Positions 18,909 to 32,585 of a stretch of DNA of 64,000 nucleotides are shown here, one piece after another. The stretch comes from Salticus scenicus (Eukaryota; Arthropoda; Arachnida; Araneae; Salticidae). A model generated the notes under the pieces. The model was not told the origin of the DNA. It was given only the letters and a program-made list of their open reading frames with translations, and did no database searches. Where the stretch lies: contig OZ005654.1 of assembly GCA_963930645.1 (NCBI GenBank), forward strand, positions 270,732,282 to 270,796,281. The letters run 5' to 3'. The stretch's first letter is position 1. The number at the start of each line of letters is the position of its first letter. The position numbers and the translations under genes were made by a program.

Positions 18909-21900
18909 TCCGCTTCGATAAAAATTATGAAATCCTATTTTATTTCACAATGTAAGGTTCTCTTTCTTTTTACGTTTTACGTTTCACTTTTTTTTTTTTT
19001 TTTTTCTTTAAGAAAATAATTTAGTTCATTGCACATTTACTTACAAGAAAGTAATTTAATGGTTTTTGTATATTATATTATATTTTTATACATTAGAAAC
19101 AATAAACTAAATTCTAGGAAGAAAAAATTGCAATTGCTGAATCTCATTCAGATGACTAGAAAGCATCACTTAAGAAATGCATGGTGATCTTTGTATATTG
19201 ATAACGTTGTTAAAGTGCCAAAGGTCCTCATGAATATTTAGTTTATTGAATATTTAATACATGACCACAATAAAGGAAATGAATTTTGAGGGAAGAATAA
19301 TAAAGAAATGTGCACTTCGCCTTTCTACAATAAGTGCAGTGTCTTTATATATTTAATGCCCTTTCTCAAATTAATAGAAATTAAATAAATGCATGAAGTT
19401 TTGATTAATATTTTTAATACATAATTGTTCATTCATGCAATTATTAAAAATTTTTGCGAAATGGAGAAAAAAAATCAGTGCAATATAAATTCAATAAAAT
19501 AAAACAAATTTCATTAAAATTTGCCTATATTTCAATTTTTTTTTTTTTTTTTTTTTTTTACTTTCTTTTTCTCTACACACACAAACCATAACCAAATTAC
19601 AATTATTTTATAAGTATAAAATCAAGAAATTAATGAGATAAAGTAATAATAAAATCATAGTAAAATTATTTTTCAAATTGTAATAGAATTTGTAACTGAT
19701 TTTATAAAACAGATTTCCCGAGAATTTAGAAAGCGCAAAAGGACAACAATAGGAGATATTGTTATCATTATGCCAGGAAACTTTTTTCATAAAAATACCT
19801 CTTATTCAGCTTTATCTACAGATATATGTGAAATTATATTTTATTCCTTTTTAAAAATTGGAAACATTTCCATTGCACCTACAAAAAAAAAAAAAAAAAA
19901 AAAAAAACGGAACATTCTTGGGAAATTTGAGGCGATTAGTAGCCCTATATTTACCAATAATGTTCCTGGACTATTCAGTAACAATCAAATATATTATTAA
20001 AAATTCTATTAAATTTTGAAAAATTGGAGCGATTTAAAGACAAAAGCCTGTTTATTATTCCCAGGAATCTGTTCCAAGCTTATAAAAAGAAAGAACGTGT
20101 ATGTGTAACATTATCAAGATGTTTTAAATTTATCTTGCTTTCATATTTCATTGGTTTCGTTTGGTTTGGGTGAATTGGGCAGTTTTATGTGTAATTTTTT
20201 GCTATAGGCTTACAGATATACAGTAATCCACCTGTTATTTGTATACATTATTTAATTACAGTCCCTGAAAAAAAATGTTTTTAATGTATGCTTTCATTCT
20301 TGAATTTTGAATATCTTTTTTAAATAAACATTCCATTTCTTCATGGGACATTGCACTTTATTTCCTGTGAAATGTTTGAAAAAGTTCTTCACACACACAC
20401 ACATATGTATGCGTGTGTGTGTATATTATGATAAAAATAAGAATATAAACAGATGAATAATTTGCCATAACAACCCACAAAAGCCAATCTGGTATTTAGT
20501 TAATTTAATTAAATTGTTTATATAATTTGACTAGTACTTTTTTTTATTTTTGAAAAAAAAAAAAAATAATAATAATAATACTCACTTTATAATAATTCCG
20601 ATGAAGATACAGAAACATAACAAGAAAAGGTTTTTTAATGATTGTAATAAAAAGTAAAGTTTTCTATTCGAACTCAGAATAAGAAAATGTGCCAATATAC
20701 ACATATTTATTACAAAAGTTGAATTTATGGAATAGAAAAAATTGAATAAAAAATAAAATAAATTGCACCACTAAAAATAAAATAAATTGCTCAGAATGTA
20801 GAGGTAATACGTCAAGAGTCACTACCCCCACATCGAGCTAAAAAATGCAAAGTTTAATTTTTTGGCAAGTGATGTTACGCACACACAAAAGAAGACTCAA
20901 ACTTGCAATTAAAATATTACTTTCAATGAAAAAAAAAAAAAAAAAAAAATAGACTATAACCTGAAATTAGAATAAACAGAGCTTCGCACCAGAAATAATT
21001 TCACAGAGCATATGTTAAAATTCACACTGATCATAAGTAGTATGAAATATTTAAGCAAACAAACATATATATATATATATTACCGAATGCAGTTAAAATA
21101 ATATTTGAAAGTGTATGCAGTTTACACAAAATAAATAAATGATAATAAATAATTGAGTTCCTTAACTTTTTAATTGAATTTTTGTATCCCCCCCCCATTC
21201 CCTCGAGAATAGAAATAAATTATTATTACTTTTCTTTTTGTCAGTTGATAACCATGAACGTTTATCATTGCTTATTTAAATAATTAAAAATGCTGCGTTT
21301 TTTTATACAATTACCGACATATTTTTCGCGTAAAATTTTATTAATTAAGTACTAATGAAGATACCTTATTTTATTACTGATTACAATTATTTTCTTTTTT
21401 GTTGAAAATAAAAGTGAAATGTATTTTTTATATTACTCCGGGCTAATTTTTACTTGTACTTATAGAAAAGTGGGCAGCTGGTGTTTATTAGAAAACTTTA
21501 ATACGGCGCTTTATTAATACCTAAATATCCAAGCTCAGCTGCTGTAAAACCGGAAATTTTGAAATTAATGAAAAAGTACAGCTGAAAATTCCACGTGCAA
21601 AACAAAGGCTGCATTTCCGGACAAAAGAGGGCAAAACGGTATATGATTATACGGCTGTGAAAGTTCAAGGCTAAAAGAAAGGTTTTGAGGGAAGTCAGGG
21701 TTAAATTTAACGAAATGAAAAGGTATATAGGCGTCAGATAAACTCAAATTACGTGTTCAAAATGTGCAACTGATCCAAAGTTAGGTAAAAAAAGCAAGCT
21801 TTGTTTTACGTTTCAGATAAACTTGAATAATATTAATTACTTTTACTTCGATTTAAGCTTACAAAAGAATGAATTGATCAGAAATTACTTCTAGAAAAAA

Positions 21901-22120
21901 AAATAGAGTAAATAAGTAATGGAGAAATAATCGAAAATGTAATGCGTAATTTATTTTTGAAAATATACATTATTATTTCTTATAAAAATTTCATAACTTA
22001 TTTTTACTATTATTATCATTATTATCTAAGGAGTTATTGAATATTGAATGCGAAAATTATAGAGTTGTAAAGAAAAAGAAAAGTCATAAGTAAACAAACG
22101 AGCATACGATATATATATAA
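18909..22120. other. Gene-free AT-rich stretch, low complexity
   Basis: About 3.2 kb of AT-rich DNA with T/A runs (18990-19005, 19537-19559, 19883-19906, 20930-20949), a short (CA)/(TG) tract near 20392-20420 and a C-run at 21189. No gene or bordered element found. Reading frames of 60-76 codons are uninformative. Confidence 0.5.
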
Positions 22121-22800
22121 TAAATATTAAATAATAAAACTTTTCAATTTAAAGATAATTATTAGTTTAAACAATTAATATGACCAATCCAAAAAGCTAC
22201 CAAAATCAAACCAAAATACCGAAAAAGAAATTAAAGTAGCCTGAGAATGAATGATCATAAAATTGTAAAACAATGCAGGTTAATAATTAATGTTTATTCT
22301 ATTATTTCATTAAATTTTTATTTTTATTATTAATACAACATAAAATGCGCAATTTTGCTGCAATAAAACGAAGTATTTATTTATTTATTTATTTATTTAA
22401 TTTAAAACTGTGCTTAAATATTAGCAAAAATTGTGTATAAACTTATTTTGAAGTAAAAAAGTAGAACAAATTAAATTAATTTAAATTAAAATAAATACAC
22501 TAAAACATCATTTTCAATAAAAGAGCAATATGCAGCATTTACACTAGAAATGATACAAATAATAAATATTAAATATTAAAACTTTTCAATTTTAATTTTA
22601 AGATTAGTTTAGCCAATTAATATGATCAACCCCAAAAGCTACTAGAATCAAACCAAAATATCGAAAAAGAAATTAAAGTAGCCTGAGAATGATCATGAAA
22701 TTGTAAAACAATGCAGTCTAATAATTAATGTTTTTTTTTTTTATTATTTTATTAAATTTCATTTTTTATTATTAATACAACATAAAATGCGCAACTTTGC
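22120..22800. repeat. Direct duplication of ~235 bp, period ~445 bp
   Basis: The block containing CAAACCAAAATACCGAAAAAG and GTAGCCTGAGAATGA at about 22125-22365 recurs at about 22570-22800 with scattered differences, separated by ~200 bp of AT-rich sequence. Confidence 0.75.
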
Positions 22801-22801
22801 A

Positions 22802-22842
<41 letters not shown>

Positions 22843-23398
22843 TGATATGAGAAATGAATACATATATTTAATTTAAGAACTGAAAACTATATGAGACAAA
22901 GGCAACAATGAAACAAATGAAACTCAAATAACAATAAGAAGGAGCAGAAGCCACCAGGGTTTCAGATGGATGGAGCGGGTTAAATAAGTTTCCGAAAACT
23001 AACTTTCACCGAAACCTCTGTAACACCCAGAAAGGAAAAGTTAAGATATATATATATATTTTTATATTATTAGTTGGAAAGAAATAGTAATTTAGTGATA
23101 TTTATAAACCAACTTTATATAAATCAAATAAATCATATATATTATGATTTAAAATAATTATTGATATTTATGATTCAATTTTATAACTAAATCAAACATT
23201 TATATTATATTTTAATATATTATATACTTTTTACAGCTATAAGTAATGATGACAGATCATAATCATAAAATACTAAAAAGGTATTTGGAATAAGTATAGG
23301 ATCATTCGTAACCAAGCAGCATAAGAACAGAATGAAAGAAAATAAACTAATGATACGCATAGCAAACACAATTTTTCTTCTACGTTTTTTTGCTTATA
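22801..23398. other. Gene-free stretch with (TA)n
   Basis: (TA)n at 22802-22838 and 23046-23060. No gene or bordered element seen. Confidence 0.5.
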
Positions 23399-23406
23399 GT
23401 TTCAGT

Positions 23407-23577
23407 CAGTGGCGGATCGAGAACTTGACTTTTGGGAAGGGGGGGGGGGGCTAAGATTTTTCAAAGTGTTATTCTAGACCAATAAAAAATTTACAATTGC
23501 AATATTCAATTGTGAATGTCGGTGTTTTGGAAGGGGGGGCTTCAGCCCCCTAGCCCCCCCCCTTAAATCCGCCACTG
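23407..23577. mobile_element. 171-bp hAT-like MITE with 8-bp TSD
   Basis: Termini CAGTGGCGGATC... and ...AAATCCGCCACTG are inverted repeats. The 8-bp flanks are identical: GTTTCAGT at 23399-23406 and 23578-23585. G/C homopolymers lie just inside both ends. The 8-bp duplication and CA..TG ends fit hAT. A second, inverted, damaged copy lies at 35084-35252. Confidence 0.85.
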
Positions 23578-23585
23578 GTTTCAGT

Positions 23586-23680
23586 AACCCATCCACCCAA
23601 CCTCCGTAATCATTAAATTGCCAACCCCACCTCCATCTTCTTTTAATGCAATTTTTTTAATCATACAATGTGTGTGTGTG

Positions 23681-23737
<57 letters not shown>

Positions 23738-23806
23738 AACAAAAAATATGTAGCCCCCCCCCCCTTTTTTTAAGTACATATATTAATGCGAACATACCCT
23801 AGAGAA
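23586..23806. repeat. (TG)n and (TA)n microsatellite region
   Basis: TG tract near 23670-23682, then (TA)n to about 23735, then a C-run with T-run near 23753-23770. Confidence 0.8.
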
Positions 23807-24310
23807 TTAAGGATAGTAAAGGGAAAAAAACATTTTTGAGGAAACACCACTAGTATCATATTCAAGTTTATTAATATTTTTGTTTCTGAATTTTATTGAA
23901 CATAAAGTATTAATTCTAAAAAGGAAGTTGAGGATGATGTTTCGAGATACCGAAATGTGTAAGTATGATTTGAAATGAGTAAATATATTAACCATAAATC
24001 AAAAATCACTGCATTTATCATAAATGCCAATAAGTATTTTATTATTATGTTGTTTAATTCATAAGTCGATGAAGTTAATGTAGTTATTAAAAATATAGTT
24101 TTCAGTAAGTTTTAAATTAGTGGGATAGCTAAAATTAAAGTAATCAAGATTACCATTAACATATGAAATAACAGTAATATCATCAATGCATCTAAAAAAT
24201 TGAAGATTTTTAAATTTCAAATTATGTTCGTAATAATAAATATATAGATTAGCCAGCATACCTGAACTAGATCCGCCTTGAGTGATGCCAACTCTTTGAT
24301 GATAAATTTA
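23807..24310 (-). pseudogene. Reverse-transcriptase relic of the R-x-I-D-D type
   Basis: On the minus strand the reading runs GITQGGSSSGMLANLYIYYYE, then FFRCIDDITVIS, then YPTNLKL...INFIDL. After a shift it continues with an IYDKCSDF-like segment and a ...HISVSRNIILNFLFRI segment. This order (GGSS...LANLY, R-x-I-D-D, FLD-like, YDKRxDF, ISQLIR-like) is that of RYIDD-class RTs such as Penelope-like elements and relatives, not of LINE or LTR RTs (F/YxDD). Several stops and shifts; no nuclease domain is seen. The exact clade is inference. Confidence 0.6.
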
Positions 24311-25309
24311 GTTGTTATGAATTATATATATATTATTAATTATAAAATTAGTGAAACTTTTAAAGTAATTTCAATTAATAGATAGCAAATTTGTAATTCC
24401 TCCTTATATTTATTGAATAATGAGTTAATTAATCGGTGTTTTAAAGTAATTTGAACCTATAGACATAGAAATTTATAATTCATAAGTTTTTATACACAAA
24501 ACTTTTGATAAGAGATTGAGAAGTCCAGTTAAAATTATAAAGTTAATAAATGTAAAATAAGTAACTGAATGAAATTTACAACTATTTTTTCTGAAACTTT
24601 TTATCATATTAAGATCGTGCAGTTTAGTGATATAAATAAAACGACTCTATAAATCGCATATTTTTAAAACTGTTTATATCCTACCAAAAATGTAGGTTAG
24701 ATTAAGATAAGACACCGTAGTTTTTGTTTAATATTTTATTGTAAAATCATCAGACGGTTATATTTATTATTTATTGATATTTTTGGAAAATTTATACTTT
24801 TGTGTACACATAAAAAATATATTTTACTCGAAAAATATTATAAAACTTTGAAATAAAAGTTTCCCGAACTCTTTCGTTTGGCCATCTTACTCCTAATCTT
24901 GAGGTAATTCATTGGATCATTTTCTGTTCTTAATAGGAAACAACAACAACAACAAATATATAAACTTATGAATTTTAAATTTTATCAATTACAAAAAGCT
25001 TGCTATATCTGTTAACTATTAAAGTTTTGTCCTTATTTATTTCACTGAATTTCACTTCAATTTTACAGTTTAAAAAAAAATATCGAAAATTTGCTATCGT
25101 TTTACATGGCATTTGTAGTTTTAAAAGAGTTATTGATAATTTAATTTCATATGTTTAAAAGTATATGTCCGTAAATAATTTTTATAGAATGAAAATGAGA
25201 AGTTTAAAATTTATCGCATTGAGTGCTTTTACTTTGTTTTCAGAAGTAAAATTCTTATGAATTGCTACCTTCAAAAACATTTTTGTACATTTTTAATTAA
25301 AAGTTTTTG
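24311..25309. other. Gene-free AT-rich stretch
   Basis: Nothing recognisable apart from a short (CAA)n at 24942-24956. Confidence 0.5.
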
Positions 25310-25830
25310 AACTGCAAACGAAATTTCAGGCCCTCAAAATGAAGAGCTCTTGGGTCACGGCCCAGTTGGCACGTGCGTTAATCAGGCTTTGATTACTATA
25401 TTATTTCAGTGGAATTTACCAAAATGCAGAGTTAGTGGGCTCGAGTTGCGCTGAATACTTTATTCGTATTTGTAAAAACTTTTCAATGAATTTCACTGGT
25501 TGAATGTTTAATGGAATATTTCATATCAATCAATGTTTTTTACTTATGTTTTCTATGGTTATTTGGTCAGTTCTTACTAAACACAAATAAAATTACCCCC
25601 AGTCAGTCTGACGACAGTTTTTTCTTTTTTCTTTTTTTTTTTATTTATTTATTAATGTAAGTCAAACACATTTGAGTTAAAAAAAAAAAATAAAAAAAAT
25701 AAAAGAAAAAGAAAAAAAGAAGCTTTAGACCAGATATTTTAGCCATTAGTAAAATTTTGTGCCCATCAGAAATTTCGTGCCCAGGGCACTAGCCCCGGGT
25801 GCCCGTGCGACAGTCAGGCCCTGCACGGCA
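25310..25830. mobile_element. Two related MITE-end fragments
   Basis: GGCACGTGCGTTAATCAGGC (about 25367-25386) and GTGCCCGTGCGACAGTCAGGC (about 25799-25819) are similar and in the same orientation, each in a GC-richer patch in AT-rich DNA. They look like the right ends of two copies of one element; left ends and duplications are not visible. Confidence 0.35.
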
Positions 25831-27059
25831 GGAACTACAAAGCATAATTATCAAATATGATTAGGCATCATTAAAATTTTCGATGATGGAACTAATGGAT
25901 GACGGCAAAGAACACATTCAGTACATCATTTCAGTTCTGTAACTGAAATTCACAGAAATCTACGAAACTTTCTAAATTGATTGTGATTAGGTTCTAGTGT
26001 ATGCTGTCCTGTAATACCATTATGAAACTTTTTGTTGATTTGTGTCATATACATATATATATACTTTATATGGAATAAAATTAGACAAAACTTGATAGAT
26101 AGTTGAGACAAATTCAATTCATATTATCCAAAACGTTGGATTTTCTATCTTGTACTATACAAGGTATACCTACGGAATAACTGTAATTTAGTTTGTACAG
26201 AATAAAATAACATGAAACATAATATCGGAGATGGTCATTATGAAATTTTTTGTTGGTTTATTGAACAGGGGGAAATGTTCTGATATAATTTTTATTTTTT
26301 AATCTGCTCCTCAGATACAATTAGTTTTAAGTGGGCTATGTAATTTTATAACTAATACAAAGTGAACGTTATTATTTTCCGAAAATTTTGTATCCACCCT
26401 TGAATGTCTCTACTCTATGATATGAATAAATATATGTGCAGTCTCAAAAGACAAATGTCAACAAAATGATTTTTCTATAATAGACTTTATTTATTTTTGA
26501 AAATTTAAGATATTAAAAATTGTTTCTTTTTCATGGTTTTTTGCTTTGTAGCATTGTTAATGAATGCATTTTTTTTTTTTTTTTTCATTTAATACTGCAA
26601 GTTTTACTTTTTATATATTGACTCTCTTAAAAACTGTAAGTCATAGAGTAATTTCGGTAACAAATTTGGAATCAGGAATGTCAAATTCATACAGTTTATA
26701 TTTTTCTTTCTTTCTTTTCTTCTTCTTTTTTTATTTATTTATTTTTTTTTAATAGGGAAGAAAAATTACTTTTCTTTTTCCGACCAATGTTATTTTACCG
26801 ACTATGCATTTAAAAAGAAAAATTGAAATTTCTCATAATTTCTATTTCATGAAATTTTTAAGGCAAATTAAGGAATGCATGGTTCCCATTTTTCGTTTAT
26901 TTACTTATTTATTATTATTAATATTCTTTATTAATATTATTATCATTATTAAAACATGAATTACAGTTTAATAGCTACAACGAAATTTATGCAGTTTTAG
27001 CATGTTACCATTTAGAGTATTTCACAGATATATTTTTTGTTTTTATGATGTGCTTTTTA
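25831..27059. other. Gene-free AT-rich stretch
   Basis: Nothing recognisable; T-runs at 26571-26585 and 26741-26751. Confidence 0.5.
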
Positions 27060-27210
27060 CAAGACCGTAGCCAGAAAATTTTTCAGAGGGGGTCGAAACC
27101 TTAATACATAATGTTCAGTATAAAAAATGAAATATAACTTAAGACATTTCGAAAAATCTGCAAAAATTTCGGTGGGGTTTAAACCCCCATCCCCGTTAGC
27201 TACAGCCTTG
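27060..27210. mobile_element. ~150-bp MITE
   Basis: Termini CAAGACCGTAGCC and ...GCTACAGCCTTG are imperfect inverted repeats (10 of 12). Inside the right end is GGGTTTAAACCCCCATCCCC. No clean target-site duplication found. Confidence 0.5.
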
Positions 27211-28478
27211 ATCTCTTGTAAACAGTTTTTATTATTATTATTATTATTAGAACTTTAAATAAAGATTCGCAAACATTTGAAAGATTTTAGTTTTATGAAT
27301 TAGAGTTTTAATTTTATGATATGCAAATAAAATATTTAATGAAAAGAATTACTTTTCATACCTTTAAAATAAACATTATTAACAAAAATTTTATATGCAT
27401 AAACTGTAATAATAATTTACAGATATTTTATTAGCATATTAGTTTACAGAAGCAGTAGCTAAACAAGTTTATAGATTAAAAAAAAAAAAAAAATTGTAAT
27501 AATTACAACCTATTTAGACATTTTTTAGCAACTAATTTTTTTCTTAATTCAGTTTTTTCTTTATTTAACTGAGTACAATTTTTGTTTCAAATAGTTTTCT
27601 AAGTACTTTTTTCATACTTTTCCAATAAAAAATTACTAATATAAAATTTTATCAATAAAAAGTAATATTAATTTACAAATACTTTATTAGAATATTAATT
27701 TCATCAGTATAATTTATCTTTGATATTTTTATACGTAATTTGGAAACATTCTCAACTACAGTATCACCTTATTTTTCTGATATACATAGTTCATCGTCCT
27801 CAAAAAAATTTTCCCATACATTTCTCATCTTCGCCTTTGGGAATCAATAACAAGGGGGTTAGCTATCTACACCCCAAAATTTTAATATTCTGTACTTTAT
27901 GTGAATGTTCGCTCTCCCGCTGAAATTCGTACAGCAGGTGCGACGAGTTGAGTGGAACAACAAGAGAGGGAGGAGGGCACAACTTCCGTTAGAAAAATCA
28001 TCTGTCCATGGACAAAGAAGGACGGAAAAGCGGAACATGGTAACAGCTGCCATTCGAGCTAACGGATATGTAACGGTATATTAACGAGAGAGGTTCTACA
28101 GGGATATATCAGTTATAAAATGTTTTCAAGGTCTTCTTTTATATATATATATATTATCTATTTTTTTTTCTTCTATTTTTCAACTTAAATCGTTTTAACG
28201 TTTCCAAAATCATACATTCTCTTAGTGTTAGATAGAGGGTAGGATTGGTTTTGTTAAGGCAGTAGTGTTACTATACCTATACAGGATGTATTTCCTTATC
28301 AAACTCTAAATATTATATTATAAGCATTTTACGTAAATATCAGGGACGGGTTTATCTGTCAGTTTTGAGGAAACATTAATCTCATCCCATAATAAAGCAT
28401 CTTTCATACAAAATATGAATTTATTTATTTTATTTCATTTATTTATTTTTATGAAGTCTTTTCTATTATTTTCTTTTC

Positions 28479-28525
<47 letters not shown>

Positions 28526-30090
28526 ATATTTTTTTATTATACTTTTCTCTCGTCTTTAAAAATGGAATTTATAAAGCCAATATGTAAAATTAAAGATTTT
28601 TATGCTTAGAAAAATTTATTTTAGTTTAAAAAATCAATACAAAATGATTATTCAAATTTATTTTCCACACAAAAAAATGTAAATAAATAAATTTAAATAA
28701 TTATCTTGTAGTCACATTTTAACGATTCCATGGCCCAATATTCTATAAGCATGTTAAATCAAATTAATACCAAAAGATTATAAAAAAAAAAAAAAAAAAG
28801 ATGACTGACTTATTTCAATGATTTTAAGCCCCAATTTCTTTCACATATGTTAAATAAAATCAACACATAAATATTATTTAATTTTTTTTTTTTTTTCAAC
28901 ATTTTAAACTGAAATATTTGAATGATTTAAAGGACTAATTTTGTTCACATATGTTAAATAATAAATCTAATTCACTTGATTAAAAATGAGTATAGCCTAG
29001 AATGCATGTAATGACTTACTTATCAGATCCTAAATATGATAGATTAAGTATTTTAGGTAAATGATAATTTCAGATCTTTTTATTCTCCGTATACAGTTTT
29101 CCATATTAATAACAATAATTAATTAATTAGAAAGTATTGAGACCTTTAAAATACAATTGTCTGAAAAAGAATGACCTTTTATTCACGCCAGAAAAAATTT
29201 AACATGATATTAATAAAATAGGTGCAGAAGAACTTTTGTGTTATTTTGAATATTTAGTCTTAAGGGGGGGGGGGAGGATCATGAAATGGTACAAATAAAT
29301 CTGTCTCAATAAAATCAGACTTTGGTCTGTAAATTTCTCAGAATGAAAAAAATTACGATATCTTCACGTTTCACACAACGTGAAAGCCAAAAATGATTTC
29401 AGAAAATTCTCTGTGCGTGTGTGTGTGAGTGGTTGTAATAAGTGTAAAACTTTGAATAAAGAAGAATCTTTGTTTCGCCTTTCGTCAGGCGAGTAGGCAC
29501 GAATGCAGCAAACAAAGCGGCAATGCACAAAACTGTTTAAGTGAAAAGTAAAAACAAATGAAGTCGAATGAAAATATAAATGCTGATGTGACCAGAATTA
29601 TAAAAGTGAAAGAAGAAGAAAAAAAAATAATTTAAAATTTTAAAAATCTTAAAAAAGAAAAAAATATCAAAATTAAACGAAAAACTATCAGACAAAAATG
29701 AAGTGGAAGAAATGTGATTAACTAGATTTTTCTAATTTTTAAATATGTAAAAAGCCTCATCAATATCCAAATGAGAAGGAATATTTGTAACAGTGAACAA
29801 AATATTTGAAACTTCCAGAAAAAATGGAAAAAAAAAGAAAGAAAAACGAAATTAAGATAAGAAAAAATATAAAAGAAAGAAGCAAAAGCAATACAGAACT
29901 ACTCTACATCAATAGTACCCAGACATAAGATATTTTATTTTTTATTTATCTGATTCCCATGTTGCATAACCTAGATTTATAGTACCCAATGAATTCAAGA
30001 AAATGTTTATTGCAAAATCCAAGCAAATGTTGCGTGTCTATTTTATTTAAAATGTTACATAATATCATGGTCGTTGCTTACAGCAATATT
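27211..30090. other. Gene-free AT-rich stretch
   Basis: Contains a T-run of over 30 at about 28487-28520, a G-run at 29264-29273, and a GC-richer patch with a 59-codon frame (27905-28084, plus) discussed in the findings. No family resemblance recognised. Confidence 0.45.
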
Positions 30091-30102
30091 TTTCATTTTA
30101 CT

Positions 30103-30135
<33 letters not shown>

Positions 30136-31911
30136 ACCCCTCTTCCCTATTTTTTTAAATCTTCGAATAAATTAAGAATAGATATAAATATAAAACTATT
30201 GTTTTGTAATCTAAAATTAAATAAAATGCTTTATTGAACATAGAAAATATATTTCAGTTTAACTTAAAAATATCGCCCCGAAATTAATTTTTTATTTTTT
30301 TACTTTTATAACTTAGTAGAAAAAGTAATTTATTTCTTTTATTTTAACTTTGATAATAAATTCTGGTGAAATTAAATGAGCGTAATTACCCTGCTCTTCA
30401 AAGGGTTAATGCAGCTTTTTTTAATGCAGCTTACTTTTTTTTTTTTTTTTTTTTCTTTGAACCCCTCTTCCCTATTTTTTTTTAATCTTCGAATAAATTA
30501 AGAATATATATAAAACTATTGTTTTGAAATCAGAAATTAAATAAAATGCTTTATTGAACATAGAAAATATATTTCACTTTAACTTAAAAATATTGTCCCG
30601 AAATTAAAAAAAAAAAAAAAATAATAATAATAATAATAATAATTACTTTTATAACTTAGTGGAAACAAGTAATTTATTTTTTTATTTTAACTTTGATCAT
30701 AAATTCTGGTGAAATTAAATGAGCGTAACTACCCTGCTCTTCAAAGGGTTAATACAGCTTTTTTTAATGCAGCTTACTTTTTTTTTTTCGTTTCTTTGAA
30801 CCCCTCTCCCCTATTTTTTTTTAATCTTCGAATAAATTAAGAATATATATAAAACTATTGTTTTCAAATCAGAAATTAAATAAAATGCTTTATTGAACAT
30901 AGAAAATATATTTCAGTTTAACTTAAAAATATTGTCCCAAAATTAAAAAAAAAAAAAAAATAATAATAATAATAATAATTACTTTTATAACTTAGTGGAA
31001 ACAAGTAATTTATTTTTTTATTTTAACTTTGATCATAAATTCTGGTGAAATTAAATGAGCGTAACTACCCTGCTCTTCAAAGGGTTAATGCAGCTTACTT
31101 TCTTTTCGTTTCTTTGGACCCCTCTCCCCTATCTTTTTAATCTTCGAATAAATTAAGAATCTGTATAAAACTATTGTTCTGAAATCAGAAATTAAATAAA
31201 ATGCTTTATTGAACATAGAAAATATATTTCAGTTTAACTTAAAAATATCGCCCCGAAATAAATTTTTTATTTTTTTACTTTTATAACTTAGTGGAAAAAG
31301 TAATTTATTTCTTTTATTTTAACTTTGATAATAAATTCTGGTGAAATTAAATGAGCGTAATTACCCTGCTCTTCAAAGGGTTAATGCAGCTTTTTTTAAT
31401 GCAGCTTACTTTTTTTTTTCGTTTCTTTGAACCCCTCTCTCCTATTTTTTTTTAATCTTCGAATAAATTAAGAATATATATAAAACTATTGTTTTGAAAT
31501 CAGAAATTAAATAAAATGCTTTATTGAACATAGAAAATATATTTCACTTTAACTTAAAAATATTGTCCCGAAATTAAAAAAAAAAAAATAAAATAATAAT
31601 AATAATAATAATAATTACTTTTATAACTTAGTGGAAACAAGTAATTTATTTTTTTATTTTAACTTTGATCATAAATTCTGGTGAAATTAAATGAGCGTAA
31701 CTACCCTGCTCTTCAAAGGGTTAATGCAGCTTTTTTTAATGCAGCTTACTTTTTTTTTTTCGTTTCTTTGAACCCCTCTTCCCTATTTTTTTTTAATCTT
31801 CGAATAAATTAAAAATACATATAAAACTATTGTTTTCAAATCAGAAATTAAATAAAATGCTTTATTGAACATAGAAAATATATTTCAGTTTAACTTAAAA
31901 ATATTGTCCCG

Positions 31912-31942
<31 letters not shown>

Positions 31943-32585
31943 TAATAATAATAATAATAATAATAATTACTTTTATAACTTAGTGGAAACAAGTAATATA
32001 TTTTTTTATTTTAACTTTGATCATAAATTCTGGTGAAATTAAATGAGCGTAACTACCCTGCTCTTCAAAGGGTTAATGCAGCTTACTTTCTTTTCGTTTC
32101 TTTGGACCCCCCTTCCCTATCTTTTTAATCTTCGAATAAATTAAGAATCTGTATAAAACTATTGTTCTGAAATCAGAAATTAAATAAAATGCTTTATTGA
32201 ACATAGAAAATATATTTCAGTTTAACTTAAAAATATCGCCCCGAAATTAATTTTTAATTTTTTTACTTTTATAACTTAGTGGAAAAAGTAATTTATTTCT
32301 TTTATTTTAACTTTGATAATAAATTCTGGTGAAATTAAATGAGCGTAATTACCCTGCTCTTCAAAGGGTTAATGCAGCTTTTTTTAATGCAGCTTACTTT
32401 TTTTTTTCGTTTCTTTGAACCCCTTTCCCCTATTTTTTTTTAATCTTCGAATAAATTAAGAATATACATAAAACTATTGTTTTGAAATCAGAAATTAAAT
32501 AAAATTCTTTATTGAACATAGAAAATATATTTCAGTTTAACTTAAAAATATTGTCCCGAAATTAAAAAAAAAAAAAAAAAAAAAA

